The notes beneath the pieces were generated by a model. That model saw only the letters and a list, made by a program, of their open reading frames with translations. It did not search any database and had not been told where the DNA came from. Of a stretch of DNA of 64,000 bases, positions 1-10,227 are shown one piece after another. Origin of the DNA: Bradysia coprophila (taxonomy: Eukaryota; Arthropoda; Insecta; Diptera; Sciaridae); the NCBI RefSeq assembly GCF_014529535.1, contig NW_023503608.1:5072501-5136500 (forward strand), in the 5' to 3' direction. The position numbers were made by a program, and so were the translations under genes. The stretch's first letter is position 1. Every line of letters begins with the position of its first letter.

Positions 1-51
1 TAAAAATAGGGAACTAGACATTAAACGAAAAACTTCTACAAGTTGGCCCAG

Positions 52-164
52 GGCCTAATATTAGCGAAAAATTTCACTAAATTTTACTAAAATTTCACTA
101 AATTTAGTGAAATATTTCACCAATATTAGTGAAATTTTAGTAAAATTTTTCGCTAATATTAGGC
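52..164. repeat. AT-rich palindrome (foldback)
   Basis: The two arms, about 52-92 and 123-164, are near-complementary and read CCTAATATTAGCG inward from either end. They contain repeated CACTAAA / TTTAGTG blocks. No coding capacity is seen. It is probably a small foldback element or MITE, but I see no target duplication. Confidence 0.6.
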
Positions 165-346
165 GCTGAGTTGACCACCTGTTTAAGTTGACCAATTTCT
201 TGGGTGGTCAACATACGGAGGTTTGACTATAAATTTTATTTTCTGTTTTTAATTTGATTTATTTTAACAAATCATCGCGTCGAAAAGACATGACTACATA
301 TGTAATAATTACTTCGATGATGATATTAAACAGAGTTTAATGTCGT

Positions 347-913
347 TCACGTTGGACACGTCCAAAACGGGCAACCGTTGTATCCAATGCTTTGAATAGG
401 ATCGCCGTTCGAACAAGCAATTCTTTCTCCTTCTCCGTCAATACTTGGACACGGCACGCACGTCCAAATTGGACATGCAGTTTTCCTATCATACACTTGT
501 CCGTTATGAAAGTTTTCTTTACATTTGCGTATTGGCGAGGTTGGCTTGCAGCAGCGTGGTTGCCTCGGTACGCAGGTCCATATCTTGCAGCCAGTTATCG
601 GATCCATAACTTGGTCAAGATCCGATGATTCACCAAGACATAGCGTTGCTGATGGGGATATTTGTGGACAGCAATACGGCTGATCTGGTACACATGTCCA
701 AATCAAACAGCCATTTGAATCGATAATTCGGGCAATTTTTTCTCCACCTTGGCAGCTTATTAACTCCGGATTTGTCATTGGGCATGGAGGTGTTGCATTC
801 ACGTTCTAAAGGAAACAATTCCATGAATTTCTTAAATAAAATGTTTTGTTAAACAAACTGAAATGTTTGACCTGTAGCAGAAATATCGTTACGAGTGTTA
901 TCAAGATCTTCAT
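347..913 (-). CDS. Secreted Cys-rich protein with four GCxIWTC repeats
   Basis: Two exons, 872..913 and 347..805, are joined across a 66-base GT..AG intron and give about 166 residues. Exon 1 encodes MKILITLVTIFLLQ and, with the first residues of exon 2 (NVNA), forms a signal peptide probably cut before TPPCPM. The mature part has four imperfect repeats of about 38 residues. Each has an early Cys and ends in a GCxIWTCVP-type motif (IWTC three times, FWTC in the last), and the first two repeats close with YCC or RCC. The even, repeated Cys pattern suggests disulfide-bonded extracellular modules. I do not recognise the family and assign no function. A TATA box lies about 36 bases upstream of the ATG. 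It faces away from the small secreted-peptide gene at 1182. The signal-peptide exon is not part of the long open frame and was found from its splice donor. Confidence 0.75.
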
Positions 914-948
914 GATACTGGTTAAAATTTGGTGCTGACAACAACGTT

Positions 949-956
949 TATTTATA
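949..956 (-). promoter_or_regulatory. TATA box of the Cys-rich secreted gene
   Basis: The minus strand reads TATAAATA here, about 36-43 bases upstream of the ATG at 913. This implies a very short 5' leader. The placement fits a core promoter, but no start site is proven. Confidence 0.5.
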
Positions 957-1181
957 CGCAACAAAATTTTGTACACAGAAAAGAAACATTGATTGGAAAT
1001 GCCTCATGTCCCACCATTTCTTCTAGTTGTTAACCCCTCGTCGTATGCAGACGTTTATGCCAAGTGTATCTTTTGGGATGTGGAAGAAATTAATTCAAAA
1101 GTATTGATGTATTCAAGAAATTAAAATGGCAAATTCGTTGGACTTATCGTCAAATAAACCTTTAGAATTTCAAACTGCAAA

Positions 1182-1384
1182 ATGAAGTGGTTGTTAGTGA
1201 GTGTTACCTTACTGGTATTAAGCTTGGTGAGAAAGTTTTTACTTTTACATAATTGTAAGTCATGTTAAAATACAATTTCATTTAAAAGGTAATCGTATCA
1301 GCAAACGCATTGCCGGATACTATAATTTATCGTTCACCTCCATGGGCTCCATATCCTCCGATACGAATTACGAAAGTATATTGA
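1182..1384 (+). CDS. Short secreted Pro-rich peptide precursor (46 aa)
   Basis: Two exons, 1182..1226 and 1289..1384, are joined across a 62-base GT..AG intron in phase 0. Exon 1 encodes MKWLLVSVTLLVLSL and exon 2 continues VIVSANA, a good signal peptide with a likely cut after ANA. The predicted mature peptide is 24 residues, rich in Pro, Tyr and Ile, and ends PPWAPYPPIRITKVY. An AATAAA at 1547-1552 could be the polyadenylation signal. Short Pro-rich secreted peptides in insects include antimicrobial peptides such as drosocin and metchnikowin. This one shares the size, the signal peptide and the Pro/basic tail, but I see no clear homology. Function is therefore open: an immune, neuropeptide-like or accessory peptide are all possible. 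The gene is too short to stand out as an open frame and rests on the signal peptide and splice sites. Confidence 0.55.
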
Positions 1385-2033
1385 TGTCTACTGTTACTAG
1401 AAACCACAATTACTTTATTCCAATCAACCAAAGTGGGAATCATCTGTATTTTCTTGAGGTACAATTGAATTAAGTGTTTAGCATAAATATGTCATTGTCT
1501 AAGAAATGGATAATATATCTTAATCTCTTGTGGCTTTCAATGATGAAATAAACAAAAAATTTCACTGCAAATCATTAGTTTCTATGGACTTCTTCAGTTT
1601 ACTTTAAATCTCGACACATCTAATCAAACTTTAACTTATATACATGACCTCGTACGTGGCGCTAATGATATCCGTAGATCTAATGCCATACGCGATACGC
1701 ATAACTAGAGCAAAACACACGCCTCCATACATCTTTCTAAAACGTATGCGACGTGCGAATCTCGAGCACATCGGAAATAACTCGGCTCCATCAAAGCCCC
1801 GATGAAGTTTAAAAATTGTTCGTGTTCAGGTCCTAATATGAAATTCTGATGAATTCGGAAATGTCGAATGTTTATTATAAAAAACCTATAGAAGTTTAGA
1901 AGCGCTAGTAGCGTACGAAAATCTTTGCAAATTGTTGGACCCAAAAATTAGGACTGCAAATATGTCGAATCCAAGAAAAAAATAATTCAAAATTGAAGAC
2001 ATTTAGTTTAAAGTGAAGTTATTTATGAGGTAT
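1385..2033. other. Intergenic, no gene seen
   Basis: The 3' flank of the small peptide gene has an AATAAA at 1547. The open frame on the minus strand at 1705-1944 has no recognisable motif and no supporting splice or promoter context. I regard it as chance. Confidence 0.5.
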
Positions 2034-2237
2034 CACGGCAGAGTAAAAGTAACCCTGGCAGGAGCGGTTCATTACGGAAACGTCAAATGAGGGACCTAAT
2101 CCTTTGTATGAAAATGAACTCAAATGAACACTGACATAAGTTGAAAAATTTAATTCACAAAAAACATAGGCCTACTAGATTATTCAGGTCCCTAGTCAAA
2201 CAAGCGCTCCTGCCTGGGTTACTTTTACTCTGCCGTG
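2034..2237. mobile_element. MITE, CACGGCAGAGTAAAA terminal repeats (copy 1)
   Basis: The terminal inverted repeats begin CACGGCAGAGTAAAAGTAAC and the inner parts contain CAGGAGCG and GGGACCTAAT. The right end mirrors this and finishes ACTCTGCCGTG. TAT flanks both ends, suggesting a three-base target duplication. It is about 204 bases with no coding capacity. Related copies lie at about 10620-10807, 16112-16265 and 21349-23118 (interrupted). Confidence 0.8.
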
Positions 2238-2828
2238 TATGTATTCATCTTTATTTTTTAAATTTTATTTGTTTAATTGAGACGAATTTAAAATTCCGTC
2301 GGATAAATTACTCTCAAACAAGCAAATAATTGTACAATTAAAACATTACTCGGAGTTCATCGCTCGTTTCATCGAGGTCACCCGTCGTTGCTGTTAATGA
2401 GTTTTCCATAACCGCAAATATTAAGTTAGTAAATATTTAACTTTCAAAATAATAAAAAAAATGTATTTACTTAGACATCTACTCGGTCCAGAAACAGAGT
2501 CCTAATAGAACGTTCCTACTTACAACATAGCATTGCTACTTTATGTTCATGCTAGTAGCAGATCTGTGCAAACATCAAATTGCCGAAAAAAAACCAAGAA
2601 AATTAAGAAGAATAGATGAGATGTGTATAGAATCATCTTCAGGTTACTTTCAAACGTAACCTCACTTTAGTTTCTTTAAATGTGTCATTAATTTTTTTAA
2701 ACTTGGATGTCATTTCAAAAGTACCTTCTCAGGTCGTGAAAAATGTCCGAGAAATGATTGTATGCCAGATAAGCAACACACTTTCTAAACATGTGAAAAG
2801 GAACCACACTAGAGGTGGTAGTCATATC

Positions 2829-3292
2829 CAAGGTAAATATAGTGAGGATGTAATGCCATATATAACCGAATCAGATGTGCGGTGGCACGAAAGTTCGATA
2901 CAAACGCCATCTCATCCAAGGCTGTATACTTTGGGGAGGTCACGCAGATGCAGATACGCGGGTTACACACCACGTTTCATACAAAAAATTCACCACGCCA
3001 TACAAATTCAATTTTGGTGAATTTGTTTGTATGGAAAAGGTGTGTTCCCGCGTATCTAATAAAATGGAGATCTGCGTGACATCCCCAAAGTATACAGCCT
3101 TGATCTCATCCCTTCGTTGAAAGCAAAAAATGGAATAGAAAGTCGGGCCATCTGTTGTGAGATAGCGAAAATATTTTTGTGAAATACAAGTAAATTTTAG
3201 TCAACCATTTTAAAAAGAGATGTCATTGGCATCGAACTTATGTGCTATGCCGCGCGTCTGAATGACATTACCTCCTCACTATATTTACCTTG
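2829..3292. mobile_element. hAT-like non-autonomous element, outer (CAAGGTAAATATAG ends)
   Basis: The ends read CAAGGTAAATATAGTGAGGA and its near complement, with an exact eight-base duplication GTCATATC at 2821-2828 and 3293-3300. Eight-base duplications are typical of hAT transposons. It encodes no transposase and carries a second, different element at 2917-3102. Open frames across 2682-3120 are produced by these insertions and are not genes. Confidence 0.8.
2917..3102. mobile_element. hAT-like MITE nested in the outer element (CAAGGCTGTATAC ends)
   Basis: Terminal inverted repeats of about 32 bases start CAAGGCTGTATACTTTGGGG. An exact eight-base duplication ATCTCATC lies at 2909-2916 and 3103-3110. 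The internal sequence is non-coding. A 135-base relative with the same ends and its own eight-base duplication is at 40124-40258. Confidence 0.85.
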
Positions 3293-3300
3293 GTCATATC

Positions 3301-3576
3301 AAATAAACTGGAGGATTGAGGATTTGAGAGAGAATTTGCTAAAATTCGATGTAACTGTGCATGAATGTTAACGATAACTGGAAAATCATCTGGACGTCAA
3401 AACTTCCTAAGAATGTCCATGCCCGTGCCCACATTTGCTGTTACCCACGAAGATTTTAAAACGCCCATTCCCATTGTGAAAAATCGATTTATTGAGGAAG
3501 TAAACATCAACTTTTATTACGTATTTTAAATAGAATTTGTTTCCATTTACAAATTATGTTTCCATTTAAAAATCTA
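3301..3576. other. Intergenic, no gene seen
   Basis: AT-rich sequence between the nested elements and the decayed secreted-protein gene. I see nothing that can be supported. Confidence 0.5.
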
Positions 3577-3906
3577 CTATCCAAGGATCGCTTTTCGTCC
3601 GTTCGGATTTGAGCACTTCTCGATTGCCAGGTTATCCGGACCGGACATGGCATTAGAACTCTGTTACAACTTGGAGAATTTACCGAATCAGACACTAATG
3701 ATGTTACCAGTCTAGAATTGCAAGCTCGTTAGCAAGTACCATTCAGCAAGCAATCTATGAGGTCGTATGGATCTTTAAGCATGTCACAACTTCATCGCGT
3801 TCACGCCTGGGTCGTTGCCCTTGAATAAAAGGTTACTTTCTAACTGTCTGATGTTCTGCGAATTCTTTACTTCATACCACCTAGACCATCTAGTCATACA
3901 ATTCAT
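3577..3906 (-). pseudogene. Decayed copy of the 10-Cys secreted protein gene
   Basis: This is homologous to the intact gene at 4657-5076: the C-terminal DNLAIEKC-type segment, the splice region and the TATA-containing promoter (TATAAATA near 3958) can all be matched. The signal-peptide coding part is largely deleted. A five-base tandem duplication in the C-terminal part (…TCCGGTCCGG…) shifts the frame. The order and strand match the intact copy, so it is a tandem duplicate that has lost function. Confidence 0.65.
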
Positions 3907-3959
3907 GTTAAACAACGAGTGAAATCGTATGACAAACATTTCGGTAAAGCCGAAGTATA

Positions 3960-4656
3960 TTTATATAAGAAATTTCATGTTTAAATAACGGAATTAAAGG
4001 TTTCGTATTGATATAAATAGCTAAAAGCTAAAAAACTATTGATTTGAGGTAATCCGACTTTCGTCGCCAATATTTCATGTACCAAAAACACAAATTTTCG
4101 TCAGATATATATCAAATTTAGATATCCCAACTCAAATCAGATGTTTTGTTTGACTCACAGCGGTCCATTTAGTATATTTAACGTTTAATTTACATTTTTG
4201 CACATTTTCATTAAATTTTGCAGCGAGATTAAGGTCTCAAAGTGACCATCGGGGAACTTTGACATTCAGTCACGAGCTCAAAAAATATTTTTTAGACTTG
4301 ATCTTTTTTGTAAAATATTCTGTGAAGTCTGGAGATTAGATTACCGTATGGACCCAACTTTTTATGTACACTGAGCCCACCGTAAAAAATCGATATATGT
4401 GACGTGGACCGAAAACGACGACATTTTCAAAATTAAGCACAAAATTAAAGTTTGACAAATTTTTTTCTTCCATAAAATGATCAGGTGGACCAGCTGAGTG
4501 GATTTCCGGCTGAGCCTTAAAAGAATTAAGACATTTTGTAAAAACCGCTACACCCTAGACCTATAGTGTAAACTTTATTTGGTATTTCTTATCTAACTCT
4601 TGAATCAAAATGAAACTCAAAAATTAGTGTTTACAAATTTATTTTTATTTGCCAAA
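3960..4656. other. Intergenic, no gene seen
   Basis: AT-rich DNA between the decayed and intact members of the tandem family. It includes the promoter region of the decayed copy and the 3' flank of the intact one. AATAAA-type signals on the minus strand near 4640 could serve the gene at 4657. Confidence 0.4.
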
Positions 4657-5076
4657 TTAAAACAATCCAAGGAACGACTGTCGTCCATCCACATTTAAAC
4701 ATTTCTCGATCGCCAGGTTATCGGGACATGGTACTAGACAATCATCACAAACTAATGAATTCGTCAAAGTAGTTAGAAAGAAAGAGATTGATGTTAACAG
4801 TGGAGAATTGCAAGTTAGTTGGCATTTAACACCCAACATGCAAACTAGGGTATCGCATGGACTTGCAACTATTGCATTAGCAACGTCATTCACCACTGGT
4901 ATGAGGTCAAAAACTTTTCCACATCTGGGCCGTTGACCTTAAATAAATGTGTTTAAGTCTCTGATTTTCTACGGTTATTTTTACTACATACCTAGACCGC
5001 CTAGACAGCCGCCAGCCGATGCGAGACCTAGCAACACGAAGATTACCGCAACTTTGAAATATGTTTTGGGATTCAT
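4657..5076 (-). CDS. Small secreted 10-Cys protein (121 aa)
   Basis: Two exons, 4992..5076 and 4657..4937, are joined across a 54-base GT..AG intron and give 121 residues. The N terminus MNPKTYFKVAVIFVLLGLAS is a clear signal peptide, probably cut near ASA|GG. The mature part has ten Cys, including PRCGK, SPCDT, LVCML, KCQLTC, LVCDDC, VPCPD and EKC, which suggests up to five disulfides. The family is not recognised. The start is chosen because only this ATG gives the signal peptide, and it lies 24 bases after an insect initiator-like TCAGTC with a TATA box further upstream. Decayed paralogs flank it at 3577-3906 and 6688-7000 on the same strand. This shows a local tandem family with rapid birth and death, as is common for secreted immune or salivary proteins; that role is inference. 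Confidence 0.75.
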
Positions 5077-5096
5077 CTGAAGGAATAATCAAGTTC

Positions 5097-5133
5097 GACT
5101 GACAAATATTTCTGTAAAATTGCCGCTTTTATA
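5097..5133 (-). promoter_or_regulatory. Core promoter: TATA box plus initiator
   Basis: On the minus strand a TATAAAA (5127-5133) is followed about 30 bases later by TCAGTC (5097-5102), the arthropod initiator. The spacing fits a TATA/Inr core promoter for the gene starting at 5076. The decayed copy at 3577 keeps a TATA at the same relative place, and the third copy has lost it. Confidence 0.6.
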
Positions 5134-5136
5134 TCG

Positions 5137-6687
5137 AAAATTCAGTAAGATTTATGAGAATTAATGAGAATTTTTTCCAAATAAATATTTAAACATCAAT
5201 TGGACGTGACGCAAACCTACGAAATTTCAAAACAATGTAATTGAGCACACTGCACATATTTATATTTACGTCCAGGTGAATGTTCTTTCAGTCATATTAA
5301 ATTTCGCTTATTTATTTCGAATAATTGGTTACCAGAATTACATGCAAATTGACAAAGTAGCAGATTATAAAGGACCACGATACCACCATATGGCAACTAA
5401 GTGATTAGAGTAAGAATCGTTCGCGTCTGTAGATCATTATTGATGGATATGCTGCGCTATATAGGGGAGCAACCTTCTCTAAGAAGGCTATATTATTCTT
5501 TATTTTTGTAAGTTCTTCTCCCGAGCGAAAGAAAATCAACGAAAAAGTACAACAATTTACACGAACAAATGCTTGAAAATGTACACACGGTGTGGTTGAA
5601 TGGAGTTTAATTAAACATGTCGTCGCAAATTTGATATTTTTGGATATTCTTAGTCTGCTTGTGACCCTGAACAACGTTCCACAAAAATTTTTGATTTTCA
5701 TCCGTGCAGTCTGGAGCACCCGGACCAAGGCTCCCTAGAGTGCTCTGTGGGTGCGATAGAACTGATTGGGGTTGCAATCGATAGTATATGGAATTCTAAT
5801 AGTCATAGTACAAAAAAAAATCGCATGGATGCAAGGTGGACAGGTGGCGACTCATTGAAGTTGAAAAATGACGATCTTTGAAAGGTTCTGCAGGCGTGGA
5901 TACGTGTGTCACCGAGGTGGTAATTAGAGGTGGCTCTACCAATATCCGAAAAATTCCTTTTTTAAATTTTCTACATCGCAACTTTATAGTGCTTCAAAAT
6001 TTTTCTTTCATTTTTGGCCATAGTGGGGAACCCAGCAACACCTAAGTCACACTCATGATAATTTTTCGCAGCCAAACTGCTTAATTTTGTTTTGCTGCTA
6101 GTCTCAGCTTTCCAACAACACCCCACTTGCTATATCTCTGGTCAACAGTGCTGTTCTATTGAGTGCCTAAGTGAGGTAAGTCCATCTACGACGAAATTTT
6201 GAGCATGGTCGAGGATGGTCCAACTTGAGCGAAGTGAGTAGTGAGTTATTCTTTACGAATTGAGCTTTGATCCGACTTGGTTTGCTTAACTAAAGTTTCT
6301 TGTGGATTTTAGGCCTTTCAGAGCTTCAAAGCTTCATTCTGTTACCCCTACGTGAAACTCTCAAACGAAGTTCAAGTAAGAGTTTTCATTGCTGTCTTGT
6401 GAAGGGAACTGAAGTAACAACTGATGATGGATAGTTCTATACTGTCCTTGGGCCTCCGCAGTTTTCCTAAGGCCCAAACAGCTTCTCTGCTTCTGTATGC
6501 TAAATCACTTTACGTGAAATGAAGAGCGTTGATGCTCTATCGAGGGAAAGGGAAGAGCACTGTTAAGCTCTGTTATGCACGGTTTATGACTTTGATGTGT
6601 CCATTCAACCCCTGTGCGTTCTCTTGTAACGACAGGTAAAAAATGTGTGAAAGCACTCACGGTAGTCTACCTCTATGGAATTTACCA
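5137..6687. other. Intergenic, no recognisable gene
   Basis: A 107-codon frame on the minus strand at 5405-5728 has no motif I recognise. It could be an old transposon remnant. The stretch 6000-6600 has no supportable feature. Confidence 0.4.
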
Positions 6688-7000
6688 AAAGAAGTAGCGA
6701 CGCAGAGATTGATGTCAAAAGTGGAGAATTGTAATTTAGTTAAACAGGAGCGAGCCGAATTCAAAATAGGCAAACTATGATTGCACATGGATTTTTCCCT
6801 ATTTTATCTACTATGTCATCGAGTAGGTCTGGTAATATCTAAGTAGTGTCTACACATCTAGGCCGTTAACCCTGAATAAATGTTAATTCGTAAATAATAG
6901 TTTGATTATCCGTGTGTTTTATTGCTACACAATTAATACGTTTTCATTTTAAAGAATGATTGAATTCGACTGACAAACATTTCGCTAAAACTGCTGTTTT
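6688..7000 (-). pseudogene. Second decayed copy of the 10-Cys secreted gene
   Basis: Segments matching the intact gene can be followed in order. They are the block around GAGATTGATG…GTGGAGAATTG, the acceptor region with GGCCGTTAACC, and the upstream GACTGACAAACATTTC. The open frame, the signal-peptide exon and the TATA box are gone. It is on the same strand as the intact gene and is the oldest of the three by its divergence. Confidence 0.5.
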
Positions 7001-7397
7001 TAGTGCTTTCCATAGCCGCAAATATTTTTTTGAAGATTTTTTATCAATAAATATTAATCCCATGCTACGTCTTAACCTTTCCCAAATTTTAAACGAAATA
7101 ATAAAGCTTTCAGACATTTCGTTCAGGTGAATGTTTGTTCAGAGATAATCTAACAACCTAACTACCTAACTAAAGTTTTGAAAAGAAAGAAAGAAAACTA
7201 ACAAAACGACCTGAACAAGAAAGGAAACATAAGAAGAACGACCTTTCAGCCACACATTTTTGTTAACGGCAAATAGGGACAAACTGATCAAACAACCATT
7301 TTAAAGTCATTGACGGAAAATGAACTTTTCGAAAAATAATTGAAACATTGTTACCTACCAATGCAGAAATTGAACGTAATAGTACGTACAGTGCTTT

Positions 7398-7559
7398 ACG
7401 TGCTTCTGGTCGGTAAATGCGAAAAATGTACTCAAAAAATTGCATTTACCGACCAGAAGCACGTAAAAATAGATTACATACTTGTGCGGAAAATCGTTGC
7501 TTTGAAAAGTATGGACTGAACCACACGAGTCAAAACAACGATTTCCGCACAATTATGTA
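7398..7559. repeat. Two adjacent perfect or near-perfect hairpins
   Basis: Arms 7398-7420 and 7442-7464 are exact complements with a 21-base loop. A second hairpin follows directly, with arms built on TACTTGTGCGGAAAATCGTTG near 7480-7500 and its complement ending near 7559. It is probably a foldback element; a small-RNA precursor is the alternative. Confidence 0.6.
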
Positions 7560-8683
7560 AGTAATTTTACCTCTTAAGTGAATGTGAATTTTTCTTTTGC
7601 GGGCCCCCTGCGAAAAATTAATTTTCGCAGTACATAGGAGATAAAAGCATATTGCTTAACCTCTTACAAGCGGCAAGCATATGACCAGTGTTATTATCTG
7701 GACTATTTTTTCCATCGATTAAAATAATTTCAATCTGTTGATTTCAGATCTTGTACTTCAATTTCTTTTCGATGAATTTTCCTATATAAACGACCATATA
7801 ACCCAAAGCTTGTCATTGTTTTTGTCGTCGTTATCGATAAGAGATGAATGGCCATATGTGACAGGTTAAATCAACGCACTTCAAGCATGCAGGTGTGGTA
7901 CTCTAAATAAAGTACTGAAATTGGACAGTGTATAAAACAAATTTTGGCCTGTAAAAAACTTTGTAGAAATTTTTCATACAAAATAGTACTCTATTTGGCA
8001 GCTGTCACTCGAAGCACTTTTACTTGAAGTGTCTCGTATATCTCGTAGTGTACTGTGAGTATATTAGGGAAAAGTGTAACTCTATGGTAATTATTGACCT
8101 CAGCTTCCCGATCAACAAAATATAACACTTAGCCTTGACTTTTCACTTTTCCTACATAGTTCACTTGACAGTATCTCATGGGTTTAGAGAAAACACACCG
8201 TTGACATTGAAATTGAGTCATTCAACCCTTTCTCGCTTTTTTAATTTTCCAAAATGTGTTCAAGATGAAACAGTCGGTCTGCTGGAATAACCAACCTCAA
8301 GGCCGAAAAAAAACTGCCTAGCGAAAAGGCCGATTTTTCAACGCAAAGAAAGTGACATTTTCTTGGTGCGTGCCGTTCTTGTAGGAAATCGCAGACGTAG
8401 GTCAGTACACAACTAGTACCTCATAGTTCTGGCCTAGCGTGACAGTCCATGCAATTTTTTTAGTCTTTCACCATAATGAGTGTTTGTGCTAGAAGCTGTG
8501 CTATGTTTTCACACATTTTTGTGTAACAGAAAGACCTTAAAGACGTGTCATACTTTATGAATGACAGGTATTGTAATCTGAATTGTATTGAACTGTACAG
8601 TTTACCACTGGATTGAGTGTTAGGGCGCGACCACAATAATCAGTTCATCGTACCGTCTAATTTTATTTCAAATTTTAATTTTA
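7560..8683. other. Intergenic, no gene seen
   Basis: AT-rich DNA downstream of the glucose-6-phosphatase gene. I found no coding sequence, RNA gene or clear repeat that I can support. Confidence 0.5.
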
Positions 8684-9885
8684 TTAAAATTGCTTTCTGT
8701 TAGCGAGACAGATTTTAGCCGCTATCCACGGTGATATAGCCGAGTATACGAAACCCAGACTGCAACTCATAACAAATCCGAAGATATATAGCAAATAAAT
8801 GTCTGACTTCGGTTGTACAATCAACTCACTAAATTTCGTTATGCAAATGCTAACCAAGACGGTAACGAGTTTCGTTCCGACGGTGCGATTAAATTTGCTA
8901 CTTTCGAGAAACATTTTTGAATGCAAACCCAAACCGAAGCCGAGTAAGAAACCCGTGTATCGCATCAACGTGAACAGAGGGGATGTGGACAAATGAATCC
9001 ATTCTGGTCGCTGACAGAATTCGATCGCTTTTTTGACTGACCAATCAGCATCGAAACCCAGCAGATTCAATGAGAAATAGGTGGCAAGAGCACTAATGAA
9101 CAGAAACACTGTTGTCCAAATATAGTTCGATCTGCTGGCTTGTTCCACTTTGAAACTTGATTTCAATACAAGATTCGCGATCATGTATCCGAGTACAGCG
9201 CCAACAACAACTGCAATGATTTTCTTTTACTTAGAAAATTTAATAGTTAGTTAGTTAGTTAGTTAGTTTAATAGCGACATTGAATTTACCTTGATGTGGA
9301 AAATGGGCTGCAATGAAAAGCCTAGACATCGAGACACTAAAGATCATTAACATGTAAGCCGTCCAGATTGGAACTTGCAGAATTTTAATTTTTCTCGTAA
9401 TGTAGTCGAAGATTATGTAGAAGATAGCTGCAGTGATCATAGCATGACCAGAAGGACTACCCGGTCCAGTCTCACATGTAACAGAAAATTGTTGAAGCTG
9501 TGGCATTCCTTGATGCGTGTCGACATACTCTAAGCTCCACCAGTAAGGTCGTTCGCCGAACCTTGAAGAATATGTTGAATTCTCATACACATATGCAATG
9601 ACATAATAATGACACTATTATGTCATTGCACATATGCCACTCTGCATAAATATTTACTTACAACAGCCACTTCAAAATTTGGTTTGCCCATTCAGTTAAC
9701 ACTGTAGTCCAGAGAATGCTTTTACCGGCACGAAAATCGAACGCGAACAATACGGGTGTGTAGAGAAAAAATGCATAGTTAGGATCGAACACTTTTGAAA
9801 TGCCGATCATCGATGTGTTGTAGTTGGTGAACACATTTTGCAACGTGAATATCTGTTGAACACCAGATGTGTATAGTGAATCCAT
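8684..9885 (-). CDS. G6P: Glucose-6-phosphatase (G6PC family)
   Basis: Exons 9662..9885, 9290..9561 and 8684..9210 give about 340 residues; the human enzyme has 357. The acid phosphatase signature is complete. It has KWLLFGERP (Lys72, Arg79), CETGPGSPSGH (His114), and SRLFIAAHFPHQ (Arg155, His161, the latter matching the phosphohistidine nucleophile of the human enzyme), followed by VVVGAVLGY. The rest is strongly hydrophobic with several membrane spans, as expected of this multi-pass ER enzyme, which hydrolyses glucose-6-phosphate in the ER lumen. The tail RKQF resembles a dilysine-type ER retrieval signal. Splice phases agree at both junctions. Intron 2 contains a TTAG microsatellite (about 9246-9270). 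Intron 1 holds a 33-base transposon-like insertion with an eight-base duplication. The gene looks intact. Confidence 0.92.
9246..9270. repeat. (TTAG)n microsatellite in G6P intron 2
   Basis: About six TTAG units lie in the intron between exons 2 and 3 of the glucose-6-phosphatase gene. Confidence 0.8.
9596..9628. mobile_element. 33-base hAT-like micro-element in G6P intron 1
   Basis: Two 13-base inverted repeats, CAATGACATAATA and its complement, flank only seven bases. An exact eight-base duplication CACATATG lies at 9588-9595 and 9629-9636. The 13-base ends match the first bases of the 700-base element at 22031-22730, which also has an eight-base duplication. It is thus either the smallest mobile form of that family or an internally deleted copy. 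Confidence 0.75.
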
Positions 9886-10097
9886 TTCTGGTTATCGAAG
9901 ATGTAAATGGACAGTAATTTGTACTGTTCGAAGTTTAAATTCCGCAGAGCGGTTAAAAAATACTAAATTTGAAGAATGTCAACAACAAGTCCAACAATGT
10001 TGACAGTTCACTTTTACACGTGTGCGTTGTAATCAGAAATCAGCTGATCGAAACTGCCACTCTAAACATTACGACCAAAGTATATAAGTAAACACTA

Positions 10098-10227
10098 GGG
10101 GTAAACCATTATGGTTCGTAAGTAAGTCAATTTCGTAAAATTTTGTCATTTGATGTATGGGCGAAATGTCAAAATTTTACTAAATTTACTTAAGTACGAA
10201 TTTTGTGAACTATAGTGGTTTAGCCCC
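10098..10227. repeat. Imperfect palindrome (foldback MITE)
   Basis: Left arm GGGGTAAACCATTATGGTTC and right arm ending GTGGTTTAGCCCC are complementary, with inner TACTTACG / CGTAAGTA and AAAATTTTG motifs. It is non-coding, and no target duplication was established. Confidence 0.6.

Noticed and set aside
2682-3120. Plus-strand open frames of 112 and 81 codons
   Set aside because: They read through the nested hAT-like elements. The shared LYTLGRSRR peptide comes from the MITE terminal repeat, which also appears at 40124.
7263-7552. Minus-strand open frames of 60 and 65 codons
   Set aside because: They overlap two hairpins and lack any recognisable motif.
8799-8996. Plus-strand open frame
   Set aside because: It is the antisense of exon 3 of the glucose-6-phosphatase gene.
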